Assembly: GCF_001414055.1 (NCBI RefSeq)
Contig: NZ_CP013002.1
Span: 2,418,001 to 2,482,000, forward strand
Direction of reading: 5' to 3'
Source of the DNA: Caulobacter henricii
GTDB taxonomy: Bacteria; Pseudomonadota; Alphaproteobacteria; Caulobacterales; Caulobacteraceae
Length of the DNA: 64,000 bases
The notes under the pieces are model-generated. The model did no database searches. It saw only the letters and a list, made by a program, of their open reading frames with translations, and had not been told where the DNA came from. Each line of letters starts with the position of its first letter. The stretch's first letter is position 1. Both the position numbers and the translations under genes were made by a program. Below are positions 1-9,200 of this stretch, piece by piece.

Positions 1-1093
1 CGCGCCCGGCCTCGTCGCGGTTCTGTGACTTCTCGAACCAGACCGACGGCAGGACGTCCGGCTCGGCCAGAAACAGCGTGAACATCTCGGCGAGAATCCG
101 GCGCGCCTGGCTGCGGGTGCGATTGACCCGCCAGTGGCGGTACATGCGGGCGTGCAGGAACTGCCGCAGGCGGGCCAGATCCTCGGCCATGTCCGGCGAA
201 AAGGCCACCAGGGCATGGTCCAGCGCCCGCACTTCATCGGCGGACTGCACGCCGGTGGCGGCCGCCCTTTGCAGGGTCTCGCCCATGACGTCATCGACCA
301 TGGCCCCGATCATGCGGCGCACGGCCTCCAGGCGGGTCAGTCGCGCGTCCAGGTCCGGCCGCTCGCTCTTCACCGCAAACAGGATCGGCCCGATCAGCGG
401 CACGTCCAGCAGTTCGTCGAGGCCAAACAGCCCCGCCTCGACCCCGTCATCGACGTCGTGGTTGTTGTAGGCGATGTCGTCGGCCAGGGCGGCGACCTGG
501 GCCTCGGCCGAGGCCCAGGTGCCCAGGCCCAGATTGTATTCGTTGTCGTACTTGGAAATGGCCTTCCACGAGGGCTTGCCCAGCTTCTCGGTCACCGGGC
601 CGTTGTGCTTGATGATCCCCTCGAGGGTTTCCCAGGTCAGGTTCAGGCCCAGAAAGTCCGGATAGCGGTGCTCGAGTTCGGTCACCACCCGGAAGGTCTG
701 AACGTTGTGATCAAAGCCGCCATAGGGCTTCATCTTGTCCTGCAGCTCGTCCTCGCCGGCATGGCCAAAGGGCGGGTGGCCGATATCGTGGCCCAGGGCG
801 ATGGTCTCGGCGAGATCGGAGTCGAGGCCCAGGGCCGTGGCCAGCGAACGCGCCACCTGGGCGACTTCCAGCGAATGGGTCAGGCGAGTGCGGAAATTGT
901 CGCCCTCATGGGCCACGAAGACCTGGGTCTTTTCCTTGAGCCGGCGAAAGGCCGAGGTGTGGATGATCCGGTCCCGGTCACGGGCGAACGGCGTACGTGT
1001 CCGGCTCTCGTCCTCCTTGAACCGACGCCCCCGCGACCGGGTCGGATCCTCGGCATAGGGCGCGCGCGCGACAAGGTAGGGAGAAGACGTCAT
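1..1093 (-). CDS. dgt: dGTPase-like HD-domain triphosphohydrolase (C-terminus outside window)
   Basis: Read on the minus strand from ATG at 1093, the frame stays open to the window edge, so the 3' end is missing. The family hydrolyses dGTP (or other dNTPs) to the nucleoside and triphosphate. The N-terminus carries the usual [16 protein letters not shown] block, then the HD-domain metal ligands in [14 protein letters not shown] and [15 protein letters not shown], and further on [15 protein letters not shown]. About 364 residues are visible, near the normal full length of about 400, so only a short tail is lost. It is divergent from the ErpA-like gene across about 90 bp. Being cut by the window edge is the only oddity. 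Confidence 0.93.
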   Translation of the reverse strand, partial: MTSSPYLVARAPYAEDPTRSRGRRFKEDESRTRTPFARDRDRIIHTSAFRRLKEKTQVFVAHEGDNFRTRLTHSLEVAQVARSLATALGLDSDLAETIALGHDIGHPPFGHAGEDELQDKMKPYGGFDHNVQTFRVVTELEHRYPDFLGLNLTWETLEGIIKHNGPVTEKLGKPSWKAISKYDNEYNLGLGTWASAEAQVAALADDIAYNNHDVDDGVEAGLFGLDELLDVPLIGPILFAVKSERPDLDARLTRLEAVRRMIGAMVDDVMGETLQRAAATGVQSADEVRALDHALVAFSPDMAEDLARLRQFLHARMYRHWRVNRTRSQARRILAEMFTLFLAEPDVLPSVWFEKSQNRDEAGR

Positions 1094-1182
1094 GAACAAC
1101 TCTTGGACCGCATCAGGGCTTTCACCCCTTCCGTTGGGGCGATGATATCCTCATATAGGTCAAGGATGAGTTTTCCACAGCC

Positions 1183-1515
1183 ATGACCGACACAGCCGTA
1201 ACCCTTTCGCCCAACGCCGCGCGCCGCATTCACGCCATCGGACAGACCGAGGGACGCCCCGTCATGCTGCGCGTCGCGGTCGACGGCGGCGGCTGCTCCG
1301 GTTTTCAGTACCGTTTCGATCTGGTTGAAGCCGCCGAGGCCGATGACCTGAAGATCGAACGCGACGGGGCCGCGGCCCTGGTCGATGTGATCTCCCTGGC
1401 CCTGCTCAAGGGTTCGGAGATCGACTTTGTCGATGAACTGGCCGGCGCGGAGTTCCGGGTCCGCAACCCCAACGCCAAGTCCAGCTGCGGCTGCGGCGTC
1501 AGCTTCTCGATCTAG
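1183..1515 (+). CDS. erpA: A-type iron-sulfur cluster carrier (ErpA/IscA family)
   Basis: This 110-residue protein is the normal size for an A-type carrier, which accepts Fe-S clusters from a scaffold and inserts them into apo-enzymes in the cytoplasm. The three conserved cysteines are present: C38 in GGGCSGF, and C102 and C104 in the C-terminal CGCG motif. No suf or isc genes lie nearby, so this is a stand-alone carrier. The assignment to ErpA rather than IscA or SufA rests on the solitary location and general sequence look; the family is certain but the subtype is less so. It is transcribed away from the dGTPase gene. Confidence 0.9.
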   Translation: MTDTAVTLSPNAARRIHAIGQTEGRPVMLRVAVDGGGCSGFQYRFDLVEAAEADDLKIERDGAAALVDVISLALLKGSEIDFVDELAGAEFRVRNPNAKSSCGCGVSFSI

Positions 1516-1593
1516 AGCGCGCTTTCCGACGAAGTGGATACGGGCTGTTCGGCGAGAAAGCGCGCCACTATAGCCGCCGTAGGGCCGCAGGCT

Positions 1594-1932
1594 CTACGAG
1601 GGCACGAACTGCAGGACGGTCAGGGCCAGCCCGCCCCAGGCGACGGGCGCGGCCATCGCCGCCCAGGCCTCGGTATGTTTGCCCTTGCGCCACTGCATCC
1701 AGCCGACCAGCGGGGCCAGCATGCAAACGGCCCAGAACAGGGCTCCCAGGCCGAAGCCCAGCCAGGCCACCGGATTGCCCAGATTGCCCGGACCATCGAA
1801 GACCAGGGGCGAGAACACCGCCAGAATGGCACCGATCAGGGCGGCCAACGCCCATACGAACGTGATCAGGGCCAGCAGGATCTGCTGTCCCTTTTCCGAA
1901 ATCCTGAACCCTGTCTTGAGCGCTCGCGTCAT
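1594..1932 (-). CDS. small membrane protein, unknown function
   Basis: This is a 112-residue protein if started at the ATG at 1932; an in-frame upstream ATG at 1968 would overlap the start of the exonuclease gene on the other strand. Three hydrophobic stretches are visible: around QILLALITFVWALAALIGA, around VAWLGFGLGALFWAVCMLAP, and near the C-terminus around MAAPVAWGGLALTVLQF. It is therefore probably an inner-membrane protein with about three transmembrane helices. I recognise no domain. It converges with erpA and is divergent from xthA with only about 35 bp between starts. Confidence 0.65.
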   Translation of the reverse strand: MTRALKTGFRISEKGQQILLALITFVWALAALIGAILAVFSPLVFDGPGNLGNPVAWLGFGLGALFWAVCMLAPLVGWMQWRKGKHTEAWAAMAAPVAWGGLALTVLQFVPS

Positions 1933-1967
1933 GCGCCCTAGCCTCCGCGCGCCCACTGGAGCCGTCA

Positions 1968-2756
1968 ATGCGTATCGCCACCTGGAATGTGAATTCTGTC
2001 AATGCTCGCCTCGAAGGGGTTCTCGCCTGGTTCGAATCCCAGGCTCCGGACGTCGCGGTCCTGCAGGAAATCAAGTGCATCGACGAGAAGTTCCCGACCG
2101 AAGCCTTTGAAAGGCTGGGCTATAATGTCGCAGTCCACGGTCAGAAGACCTATAATGGCGTCGCCCTGCTGTCGAAGTTCCCGCTGGAGGATGTCCGGCG
2201 CGGCCTGCCGTTCCTGCAGGAGGACGAAACCGACGAGCAGTCTCGCTATATCGAGGCCGTGATCGCCGCCCCGACCCCGGTGCGGGTCTGCGGTCTCTAT
2301 CTGCCCAACGGCAATCCGCTCGGGACCGAGAAGTTTGCCTATAAGCTGGCCTGGATGCGTCGACTGCACAGCCACGCCAAGAGCCTGCTGGCCCTCGAGG
2401 AGCCCCTGGTCATCCTGGGCGACTACAATGTCATTCCCGAGGTCGAGGATGTCGCCATTCCCGAGGCCTGGACCGGCGACGCCCTGTTCCAGCCCGAAAG
2501 CCGGGCCGCCTTCCGGGCGCTGAAGAATCTGGGCCTGACCGACGCCTATATGCAGGCCGACGGGGCACCCGGCGGCTATACCTTCTGGGACTATCAGGCC
2601 GGGGCCTGGCCCCGGAACCTGGGCATCCGCATCGACCACATCCTGCTGTCGCCCCAGGCCAGCGATCACTTGGTCGAGGTGGTGATCCACCGTGACGAGC
2701 GCGACAAGGAAAAGCCGTCGGACCACGTCCCGGTGGTCGCCGAACTGAGGCTTTAG
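1968..2756 (+). CDS. xthA: exodeoxyribonuclease III
   Basis: This 262-residue member of the exonuclease/endonuclease/phosphatase fold has the standard length for ExoIII/XthA, the AP endonuclease and 3'-5' exonuclease of base-excision repair. Visible active-site residues are N7 in TWNVNSVNARL, E34 in LQEIK, D152 and N154 in LGDYN, the RIDHILLS block, and D252-H253 in SDHVP. The protein starts right at the first residues of the fold. It is monocistronic, with the next gene 55 bp downstream on the same strand. Confidence 0.96.
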   Translation: MRIATWNVNSVNARLEGVLAWFESQAPDVAVLQEIKCIDEKFPTEAFERLGYNVAVHGQKTYNGVALLSKFPLEDVRRGLPFLQEDETDEQSRYIEAVIAAPTPVRVCGLYLPNGNPLGTEKFAYKLAWMRRLHSHAKSLLALEEPLVILGDYNVIPEVEDVAIPEAWTGDALFQPESRAAFRALKNLGLTDAYMQADGAPGGYTFWDYQAGAWPRNLGIRIDHILLSPQASDHLVEVVIHRDERDKEKPSDHVPVVAELRL

Positions 2757-2811
2757 CGGCCGGCCTCTCCCCCCTGTCGCGAATCCGGGATTCCGACTAG
2801 CTTCGACAGCC

Positions 2812-3699
2812 ATGAGCGAACTTGCCCGCCTCCTGCTGTTTGTGGCCATCGCCGGATCGGCGGTGACCTTCCTCGGCAGCGCGGCGATCTGGTTCATGGA
2901 CGACGACCGGCGGATCCGCCGGGCCCTGCGCTACGTGCTGAAGGGCGAACCCGAAGTGCTGATCCTGGCCCATGGCCGCGGTCGGGGGGCGGGTTTTTCC
3001 TTTGCCACCGGACTGGCGGCGGTCGCCTGGGACAGTGGCACCTGGTGCCTGATCTATCGCATCGACGAGCTGATGGGGGCCGAACTGCTGGTGGACGGCC
3101 AGGTGGTCGGACGGGTGTTCCGGGGCGAGACCCGCCGGGCCGTCGACCAGGTGGCCCCTCAGTCCGTACATGTCGTGACCCTGCGGCTGGTCTTCGACGA
3201 TCCGCGCTACCCGGACTTTGATCTCGACCTCTGGACCCCGGGCGACGAGCAGCGGCGGGAAAGCCGGTCGCCGGCCGACGCCATGCAGGAAGCCAATCGC
3301 TGGCTCGCCCGCTGTGAGGCCATCGTCCGTCGCCCCAAACCGCCCCGCCCGGTGCCTGCGCCCCCGCCGGAGCCCCTGCCCGCGCCCTCCCCGATGCTTG
3401 CGCCGGCTCCTGAACCTCCGGCCGCAGCGCGGCCGCCCCGGCCCGAGCCGGACCCCGAGCCCGTCCGCCGCACGCCGCCGCCTCCCGCGCCTCCCGCTTC
3501 AGCGTCGCCCCCGCCGTCACCGGAACCGGTGTTCAATTTCGATGAGGACGACGACGAACCCAGCTTTGATCTCGACGAGCCCCCCTGGGAGATCGATCCT
3601 TCTCCGCCCCTGAAACCGACCTACAGGCCAGTCTCAAAGGCCAAGCGGGATCCCAGGTCTTCCCAGAGCGAATTGCCGTTCGATCTGGACGAGTACTGA
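2812..3699 (+). CDS. membrane-anchored protein with proline-rich tail, unknown function
   Basis: This is a 295-residue protein. Residues about 5-28 form one transmembrane helix (LLLFVAIAGSAVTFLGSAA), followed by a globular segment of about 130 residues. A low-complexity Pro/Glu/Ala tail (about 175-240) and a very acidic C-terminus containing NFDEDDDE and a terminal PFDLDEY follow. The alternating acidic and proline stretches suggest a disordered cytoplasmic region that could serve as a protein-binding platform; that is inference. I do not recognise a named family. It lies between xthA and the convergent LysE-type exporter with a gap of only a few bases at the 3' end. Confidence 0.75.
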   Translation: MSELARLLLFVAIAGSAVTFLGSAAIWFMDDDRRIRRALRYVLKGEPEVLILAHGRGRGAGFSFATGLAAVAWDSGTWCLIYRIDELMGAELLVDGQVVGRVFRGETRRAVDQVAPQSVHVVTLRLVFDDPRYPDFDLDLWTPGDEQRRESRSPADAMQEANRWLARCEAIVRRPKPPRPVPAPPPEPLPAPSPMLAPAPEPPAAARPPRPEPDPEPVRRTPPPPAPPASASPPPSPEPVFNFDEDDDEPSFDLDEPPWEIDPSPPLKPTYRPVSKAKRDPRSSQSELPFDLDEY

Positions 3700-3704
3700 A
3701 CCGC

Positions 3705-4352
3705 TCAGGACCTCTGGCGGGTTTCCCAGACCATCCAGGCCGCCACAACAACCAGGGCGAAGGCCAGTCCGCGCGAGATCCAGACCTGCCCGCGCGCCCG
3801 GTCCAGCAGGCTGGCGGCGCGATCAGCGCCGAGAACGATCCCGCCATGGATCCCGACGCTGATGGCGATGTGGACCAGGCCCAGGATCAGAACCTGGGTC
3901 GTCGGCGGCGCGTGATCCGCCTTGATGAACCCCGGCAGCAGGGTGACATAGAACAGGGCCGCCTTGGGATTGAGCAGATTGGCCAGAAGGCCGCGCCGGA
4001 ACAGCACCCAGCGCGAGGGTTGGCGGACATCGGCGGCCTCGGCATCACTGGCGGACCGCCAGGCGTCATAGGCCATCCACAGCAGGTAGGCGACCCCGGC
4101 CCAGCGCAGAACCTCATAGAGCGGCCGATAGCGCAGGAAGACTTCGGTCAGGCCGAACACCGCCGCCAGCATGTAGACAGACAGGCCGCAGGTGACCCCG
4201 GCTACGGCCATCAGGCCCGCGCGTCGGCCATGGGCCGCCGACAGCGCCGCCAGATAGGCCATGTTGGGCCCCGGCGTCAGTTCGATCAGGATGATCGCGG
4301 CCAGAAAGGGCGCGATCATCCCGGGATCAACAGGCCAGGCCGCGTGAGGCAT
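3705..4352 (-). CDS. LysE/RhtB-family amino-acid exporter
   Basis: This 215-residue membrane protein has the family signature near the N-terminus (IELTPGPNMAYLAALSA) and further hydrophobic segments consistent with six helices. LPGFIK and the conserved NLLNPKAALFYVTLLPG block are typical of LysE/RhtB exporters. The start at 4352 is chosen because a strong Shine-Dalgarno (AGGAG) sits a few bases upstream. That start is only 12 bp past the ilvD stop, so the exporter is probably co-transcribed with and follows ilvD. This suggests relief of branched-chain amino acid or precursor overflow, but the substrate is not determined by sequence. Confidence 0.9.
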   Translation of the reverse strand: MPHAAWPVDPGMIAPFLAAIILIELTPGPNMAYLAALSAAHGRRAGLMAVAGVTCGLSVYMLAAVFGLTEVFLRYRPLYEVLRWAGVAYLLWMAYDAWRSASDAEAADVRQPSRWVLFRRGLLANLLNPKAALFYVTLLPGFIKADHAPPTTQVLILGLVHIAISVGIHGGIVLGADRAASLLDRARGQVWISRGLAFALVVVAAWMVWETRQRS

Positions 4353-4363
4353 GGCCTCTCCTC

Positions 4364-6100
4364 TTACAGATCGGCGTAGATGTGGGTCTCGCCATCCGCG
4401 CCCGGATGGGTGGTGGCGCCCAGGTGGGCCGGGCCCACCAGCTGGGCGAACTTCCAGATGGCACCGCTGTTGTAGTTGGTCTTGCGCGGCGACCAGGCGG
4501 CCTTGCGGCGCGCCAGCTCTTCCGGCTCGACCTCCAGATCCAGAATGCCGGCATCGGAGTCGATATTGATGATGTCGCCGTCCTGGATCAGGGCGATGGG
4601 ACCACCGGCCTGGGCCTCGGGGCCGACATGGCCGATGCACAGGCCGCGCGTGCCGCCCGAGAAACGGCCGTCGGTGATCAGGGCCACCTTGTCGCCGCGG
4701 CCCTGGCCGGCCAGGGCCGCCGTGGTCGACAGCATCTCGCGCATGCCCGGGCCGCCCTTGGGGCCTTCATAGCGAATGACCAGGACGTCGCCGTCCTTGT
4801 AGTCGCCCGCCTCAACGGCGGCGAAACAGGCGTCCTCGCCCTCGAAGCAGCGGGCCGGGCCGCGATGGCTGCGGTGCGAAGTCATGCCGGCCACCTTGAC
4901 GATGGCCCCGTCCGGAGCCAGCGAGCCCCACAGGCCCACCACGCCGCCGGTCGGCGACAGCGGGTTGGAGACCGGGCGGATCACCACCTGGTCGTCGCGC
5001 CATTTCACGTCCTTGAGGTTCTCGGCGATCGTCTTGCCGGTCACCGTCATGCAGTCGCCGTGGATGTGGCCGCCTTCCAGCAGGGTCTTGAGCAGAACCG
5101 GCATGCCGCCGGCCTCGCCCATGTCCTTGGCTACGAACTGACCGCCGGGCTTCAGATCGGCCAGATAGGGCGTGCGCTTGAAGATCTCGGCGACGTCGCG
5201 CAGCGTGAACTCGATGCCGCACTCATGGGCCATGGCCGGCAGGTGCAGGCCACCATTGGTCGAGCCGCCGGTGGCCGCCACGACCACGGCGGCGTTCTCG
5301 AAGGCCTTGCGGGTGCAGATGTCACGCGGACGCAGATTGCTCTCGATCAGCCGCATCACCGCCTCGCCCGAGGCCACGGCATATTCGTCGCGGCTCAGAT
5401 AGGGCGCGGGCAGCGAGGCCGACAGCGGAAGGGCCAGACCGATGGCTTCAGAGACGCAGGCCATGGTGTTGGCGGTGAACTGGCCGCCGCAGGCGCCGTC
5501 CGACGGACAGGCATGGGTTTCCAGGTCGCACAGGTCTTCCAGCGTCATCTTGCCGGCCGAGTGCATGCCGACGCCCTCGAACACGTCGACCACGGTGACG
5601 TCCTTGCCTTGCCAGCGGCCGGGCAGGATCGAACCGCCATAAAGGAACACCGACGGCACGTTCAGGCGCAGCATGGCCATCATCATGCCCGGCAGGCTCT
5701 TGTCGCAGCCGGCCACGCCTACCAGGGCATCATAGCCGTGGCCCCGCATGGTCAGTTCCACCGAGTCGGCGATGCAGTCGCGGCTGACCAGCGAGGAGCG
5801 CATGCCCTCGTGACCCATGGCGATGCCGTCGGTGACGGTGATGGTGCAGAACTCGCGCGGCGTGCCACCGGCCGCCTTGACGCCCTTGGAGACGGCATGG
5901 GCCTGGCGCATCAGGGCCGTGTTGCAGGGGGCCGCTTCGTTCCAGCAGGAGGCGACACCGACAAAGGGCTGGGCGATGTCACGGGTGCCGAGACCCATGG
6001 CGTAATAATAGGAGCGGTGCGGCGCGCGCGACGGACCTTCGGTCACATGCCGGCTCGGCAGTTTGGACTTGTCCCAGCTTCCGTCAGGTTTCCTGGTCAT
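4364..6100 (-). CDS. ilvD: dihydroxy-acid dehydratase
   Basis: This 578-residue enzyme of the IlvD/Edd family makes the 2-oxo acid precursors of valine, leucine and isoleucine. The three Fe-S cysteines are visible: C52 in VASCWNEAAPC, C132 in VAGCDKSLPGMM and C204 in SDGACGGQFTAN. The C-terminal barrel has TDGRFSGGTRG and IGHVGPEAQAGGP. It differs from the second family member in the window (edd at 54.4 kb) in having IlvD-type length and motifs. About 180 bp of non-coding DNA precede it. The LysE-family exporter gene follows closely on the same strand. Confidence 0.96.
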   Translation of the reverse strand: MTRKPDGSWDKSKLPSRHVTEGPSRAPHRSYYYAMGLGTRDIAQPFVGVASCWNEAAPCNTALMRQAHAVSKGVKAAGGTPREFCTITVTDGIAMGHEGMRSSLVSRDCIADSVELTMRGHGYDALVGVAGCDKSLPGMMMAMLRLNVPSVFLYGGSILPGRWQGKDVTVVDVFEGVGMHSAGKMTLEDLCDLETHACPSDGACGGQFTANTMACVSEAIGLALPLSASLPAPYLSRDEYAVASGEAVMRLIESNLRPRDICTRKAFENAAVVVAATGGSTNGGLHLPAMAHECGIEFTLRDVAEIFKRTPYLADLKPGGQFVAKDMGEAGGMPVLLKTLLEGGHIHGDCMTVTGKTIAENLKDVKWRDDQVVIRPVSNPLSPTGGVVGLWGSLAPDGAIVKVAGMTSHRSHRGPARCFEGEDACFAAVEAGDYKDGDVLVIRYEGPKGGPGMREMLSTTAALAGQGRGDKVALITDGRFSGGTRGLCIGHVGPEAQAGGPIALIQDGDIINIDSDAGILDLEVEPEELARRKAAWSPRKTNYNSGAIWKFAQLVGPAHLGATTHPGADGETHIYADL

Positions 6101-6282
6101 GGCGCACGCCCTTGCGAATTGGAGCGGTGTCCTTACCGCCGCCAGACCTGGCGCGAAAGGCCCCAGCGAGGATTATTCCTCCAGCGAAACCGGCCAACCT
6201 GTTCATTCCTTGCCTCAACCCCGCCCTTACGCGCCCGTCCGAGGCATGTTTCGGGCTGGCGCGTGTCTGACGGCGCAATCGG

Positions 6283-8682
6283 TCAGGCCGCTGAAGGCGC
6301 GGCCTCGGCCTGATCCAGAAACGCGGACAGAGCCATGACCCCCGCACGGGTGGCGGCTCCATCACGCCGCTCGCCTGCAGCTTCCAGCCCAGCCCCGAGG
6401 TCCGTGATGGCCTGAAAGCCGAAGGCCCCGCCGGACCCCCTCAGATTGTGGCCGAGAAGGATGACAGTCTCGAAGTCCAGGCCGGCCAGGGCGGCGTCCA
6501 GGTCAATCGCGGTCTGCCGGCAGTTCAGCAGATAGGCGGGCCTACGCGCGGCCAGTTTTCGCGCCGCCGGTCTGGTCTGGTCTTCGGCGGGGCTTGCCGT
6601 AGCCGCCGGCACCTTCAGGGTGGAATGTTCCCGGATCGCATGCAGCAGGACGTCCTGCTTGATGGGCTTGGTCAGATAGGCCGTGCAGCCGGCGGCCAGA
6701 CAGGTCTCGCGATCCCCCTTCAGGGCAGAGGCCGTCAGGGCAATGATCGGCGTCAGTGGCCGGTCATTGGCGGCCTCCCAGGCCCGAATGGTGCGCGTGG
6801 CCGTGAGACCGTCCATGACCGGCATCTGGCGATCCATCAGCACCAGATCGTAGCGGCAGGCCTCCACCATGGCGCAGGCGATCGCGCCGGTCTCGGCCAC
6901 GTCGACGCGATGGGGCGTGTCGGCCAGATAGGCCAGGGCGATGGTGCGATTGTCCGGCGAGTCCTCGGCCAGAAGGATCCGAAGCCGGGGCTGGGGGACA
7001 TCGGCATCCGCGTCCCGCGGGGCCAGTTTGGGCCGATCAGCGTCGGCCCAGATGGCGAGCGGCACGGAAAAGCCGAAACGGCTCCCGACCTCGATCTCGC
7101 TCTCGACCCAGATCCGCCCGCCCATCAGCTCGACGAGCTGTTTGGAGATGGTCAGGCCCAGCCCCGAACCGCCGAACCGGCGGGTCGTGGAGGAATCGGC
7201 CTGGGTGAAGCGTTCGAACACCTGCCGCAACTTGTCGCCCGGGATGCCGATTCCGGTGTCCACGACCGTGAATCGCAGGTCGGTGGGATTGGATCCATCC
7301 TGGTCACGCTCCACCGACAGGGACACCCGCCCGGTCAGGGTGAACTTGATGGCATTGCCCAGCAGGTTGAGCAGCACCTGCCTTAGCCGGGCCGGGTCGC
7401 CGACCAGGTCGTTGCTGACGTCGGGTGCGATCATCCAGACCAGGGACAGGCCCTTCTGGGCGGCGCGCGGTGCGACCATCTCGATCACCTTCTCCAGATG
7501 ATCCGTCAGGGAAAAACCCGTCCGCTCCAGGTCCAGCTGCGAGGCCTCGACCTTGGAGAGATCGAGGATATCATTGATCAGGTTGAGCAAATTGTCGCCC
7601 GAGCGGCGGAAGATCTGGACGTACTTGTCCTGCTCGGGCGTCAGGGCGGTCTTGGCCAGCAGGTCGGCGATCCCCATGATCGAGTTCATCGGGGTCCGGA
7701 TCTCGTGGCTCATGCTGGCCAGGAAGTCGGACTTGGTGCGGCTGGCGCTTTCGGCATCGGCCTTGGCCTGCTGCAGCTCGGCCTCGACCCGCTTGCGCTC
7801 GGTGACATCGCGGGCCGCCGCGAAGACGCCCTGCAGGGTCCGCTTGCGATCATAAAAGGTGGTGGCGTTGTAGGAGACGACCGTCTGCTTGCCGTCGCGG
7901 GCCCGGGCGGTCAGCTCGTAGTCGGTGACGGATTTCTCGCTCAGCACCCGCTTGATGCCGGCCTCGGCGCGGTCGGGATCGGTGAAACAGTCCTTGAACG
8001 GCGCGCCGATCAGCTCGTCGCGGGTGCAGCCGGTCAGGGCTTCCATCTGCTTGTTGACGTCGGTGATGATGCCCGACGGGTCGGTCGTCATCAGGGCGTC
8101 GATGTTGGATTCGATCAGAGAGCGCGTATAAAACTGCTGGTCGCGAAGGCGCTGGTCAGACTTCTTCTGCTCCTCCTCCACCAGCTTGCGAGCCGTGTTG
8201 TCGGTGCCGATCAGCAGATAGCCGATGATCGTACCCGGGGCGTCACGCAGGGCCGTTACCGAGACCACGGCCGGAAACCGGGTCCCGTCCTTGCGGATAT
8301 AGGTCAGCTCATAGATGTCTTCGATCCCGCGAGAGGCCTTGAAAACCAGGGCCTCAAAGCCCGGCGTGATCGGGGTCGCCAGTTCGGCGCTGAGGGCCTT
8401 GGCCCGGGCGATCAGCTCCTGGGGATCGGAGATGTCGGCGGGGGTGATCGTGTTCATCACCTCGGCGGCCGTGTAGCCCAGCATCCTCTCGGCCCCGACA
8501 TTGAAGATCTGGATGACCCCCCGCGCGTCGGTGGCGATGCTGGAGAAATTGGCACTGTTGAAGATGGCGCTCTGCAGGGCGCCGGCCGCAACGATCGATT
8601 CTTCAGTCTGGCGATGGGCTGCCAGGTCCTCGCCCTGACTGGCGAACTTGCCGGCGGGGCGTCCAGATTTTGATATCGGGAT
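6283..8682 (-). CDS. hybrid sensor histidine kinase PAS-PAS-HisKA-HATPase-REC-Hpt with non-standard start
   Basis: Counting from the first in-frame ATG (8484), the domains are: PAS to about 100, PAS about 110-230, HisKA with phospho-His at 260 (SHEIRTPMN), HATPase with FTVVDTGIGIP and GGSGLGLTI, a receiver domain with D551 (LVLMDRQMPVMDG), and a short C-terminal Hpt with H679 (LLGHNLRGSGG). The first PAS domain clearly begins upstream of that ATG: in-frame codons encode QSAIFNSANFSSIATD, a typical PAS opening. No ATG, GTG or TTG occurs between there and the upstream stop. An ATC at 8682 with a GGA-rich Shine-Dalgarno just before it is the best candidate start, hence these coordinates (799 aa). 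The response regulator gene ends about 55 bp upstream, so the pair looks like an operon. There is no transmembrane segment, so sensing is cytoplasmic. Confidence 0.88.
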   Translation of the reverse strand: MPISKSGRPAGKFASQGEDLAAHRQTEESIVAAGALQSAIFNSANFSSIATDARGVIQIFNVGAERMLGYTAAEVMNTITPADISDPQELIARAKALSAELATPITPGFEALVFKASRGIEDIYELTYIRKDGTRFPAVVSVTALRDAPGTIIGYLLIGTDNTARKLVEEEQKKSDQRLRDQQFYTRSLIESNIDALMTTDPSGIITDVNKQMEALTGCTRDELIGAPFKDCFTDPDRAEAGIKRVLSEKSVTDYELTARARDGKQTVVSYNATTFYDRKRTLQGVFAAARDVTERKRVEAELQQAKADAESASRTKSDFLASMSHEIRTPMNSIMGIADLLAKTALTPEQDKYVQIFRRSGDNLLNLINDILDLSKVEASQLDLERTGFSLTDHLEKVIEMVAPRAAQKGLSLVWMIAPDVSNDLVGDPARLRQVLLNLLGNAIKFTLTGRVSLSVERDQDGSNPTDLRFTVVDTGIGIPGDKLRQVFERFTQADSSTTRRFGGSGLGLTISKQLVELMGGRIWVESEIEVGSRFGFSVPLAIWADADRPKLAPRDADADVPQPRLRILLAEDSPDNRTIALAYLADTPHRVDVAETGAIACAMVEACRYDLVLMDRQMPVMDGLTATRTIRAWEAANDRPLTPIIALTASALKGDRETCLAAGCTAYLTKPIKQDVLLHAIREHSTLKVPAATASPAEDQTRPAARKLAARRPAYLLNCRQTAIDLDAALAGLDFETVILLGHNLRGSGGAFGFQAITDLGAGLEAAGERRDGAATRAGVMALSAFLDQAEAAPSAA

Positions 8683-8736
8683 GGGGTTTCCTAGCGCAAA
8701 GGGTCGAGGACAAGGGGTGACGTGTTGCGGGTGGTC

Positions 8737-9111
8737 CTACTGGCCCAGGGTTTCGAGCAACGAACCGAGCGACGTGCCCAGGTCCTCAGGCGTGTAGGGC
8801 TTCGCCAGGAACTGGCCCCCATTCACGAACAGGCTCGCCATCTCGGTGTTGAGCGGCGTGCCGGAGGTGTAGAGAACCCGCAGGTCCGGCCTGATCCTGA
8901 TCGCCTGATTGGCAACGTCGTATCCGCCCCGGGCCAGGGCCCGCAGGCGGATGTCGACAAACAGCGCGTCGATCGAACCCGACGCCGACAGGTGGGCCAG
9001 GGCCTCGGTCAGATCACTGGCCATCAGGGGGCTGTGACCCATGTCCTCCACCGCCCACTCCGCAGCCTGCAGGACGAAAACCTCGTCCTCGACGATCAGG
9101 ATCGTCGCCAT
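8737..9111 (-). CDS. single-domain response regulator (CheY-like)
   Basis: This 124-residue receiver domain has no output domain. It begins MATILIVEDEVF with the acidic pocket, carries the phospho-acceptor Asp in DALFVDIRLRA, the conserved Thr in LYTSG and the Lys in LAKPYTPED. The start at 9111 gives a canonical receiver; longer upstream reading is non-conserved. It lies directly before the hybrid kinase and is the obvious partner or competitor for its Hpt. Its upstream DNA holds a good sigma-T-type promoter (9201-9225, reverse strand), so the pair is probably part of the general stress response. Confidence 0.9.
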   Translation of the reverse strand: MATILIVEDEVFVLQAAEWAVEDMGHSPLMASDLTEALAHLSASGSIDALFVDIRLRALARGGYDVANQAIRIRPDLRVLYTSGTPLNTEMASLFVNGGQFLAKPYTPEDLGTSLGSLLETLGQ

Positions 9112-9200
9112 CAGGACGCCTGACGGGGGCGGCACAACGCTCGGCGTGGCATACTGGAAACCTCTGGCGCCGTCCTGATGGACCCTCGACGCAAGGACAG

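Noticed and set aside
2030..2055. tRNA T-arm-like GGTTCGAATCCCAGG sequence
   Set aside because: It lies inside xthA coding sequence (Trp-Phe-Glu-Ser) and no cloverleaf can be formed around it.
3300..3540. overlapping GC-rich open frames on both strands in the proline-rich gene
   Set aside because: They are explained by the low-complexity Pro/Ala/Arg codons of the real gene (2812-3699).
6084..6206. 40-codon frame before ilvD with Ile-Ile-Leu, possible attenuation leader
   Set aside because: It overlaps the ilvD start, the Ile/Leu run is short, and no terminator/antiterminator pair is visible.
4382..6313. 643-codon plus-strand frame opposite ilvD
   Set aside because: It is antisense to a full-length conserved ilvD; such long shadow frames are common at high GC.
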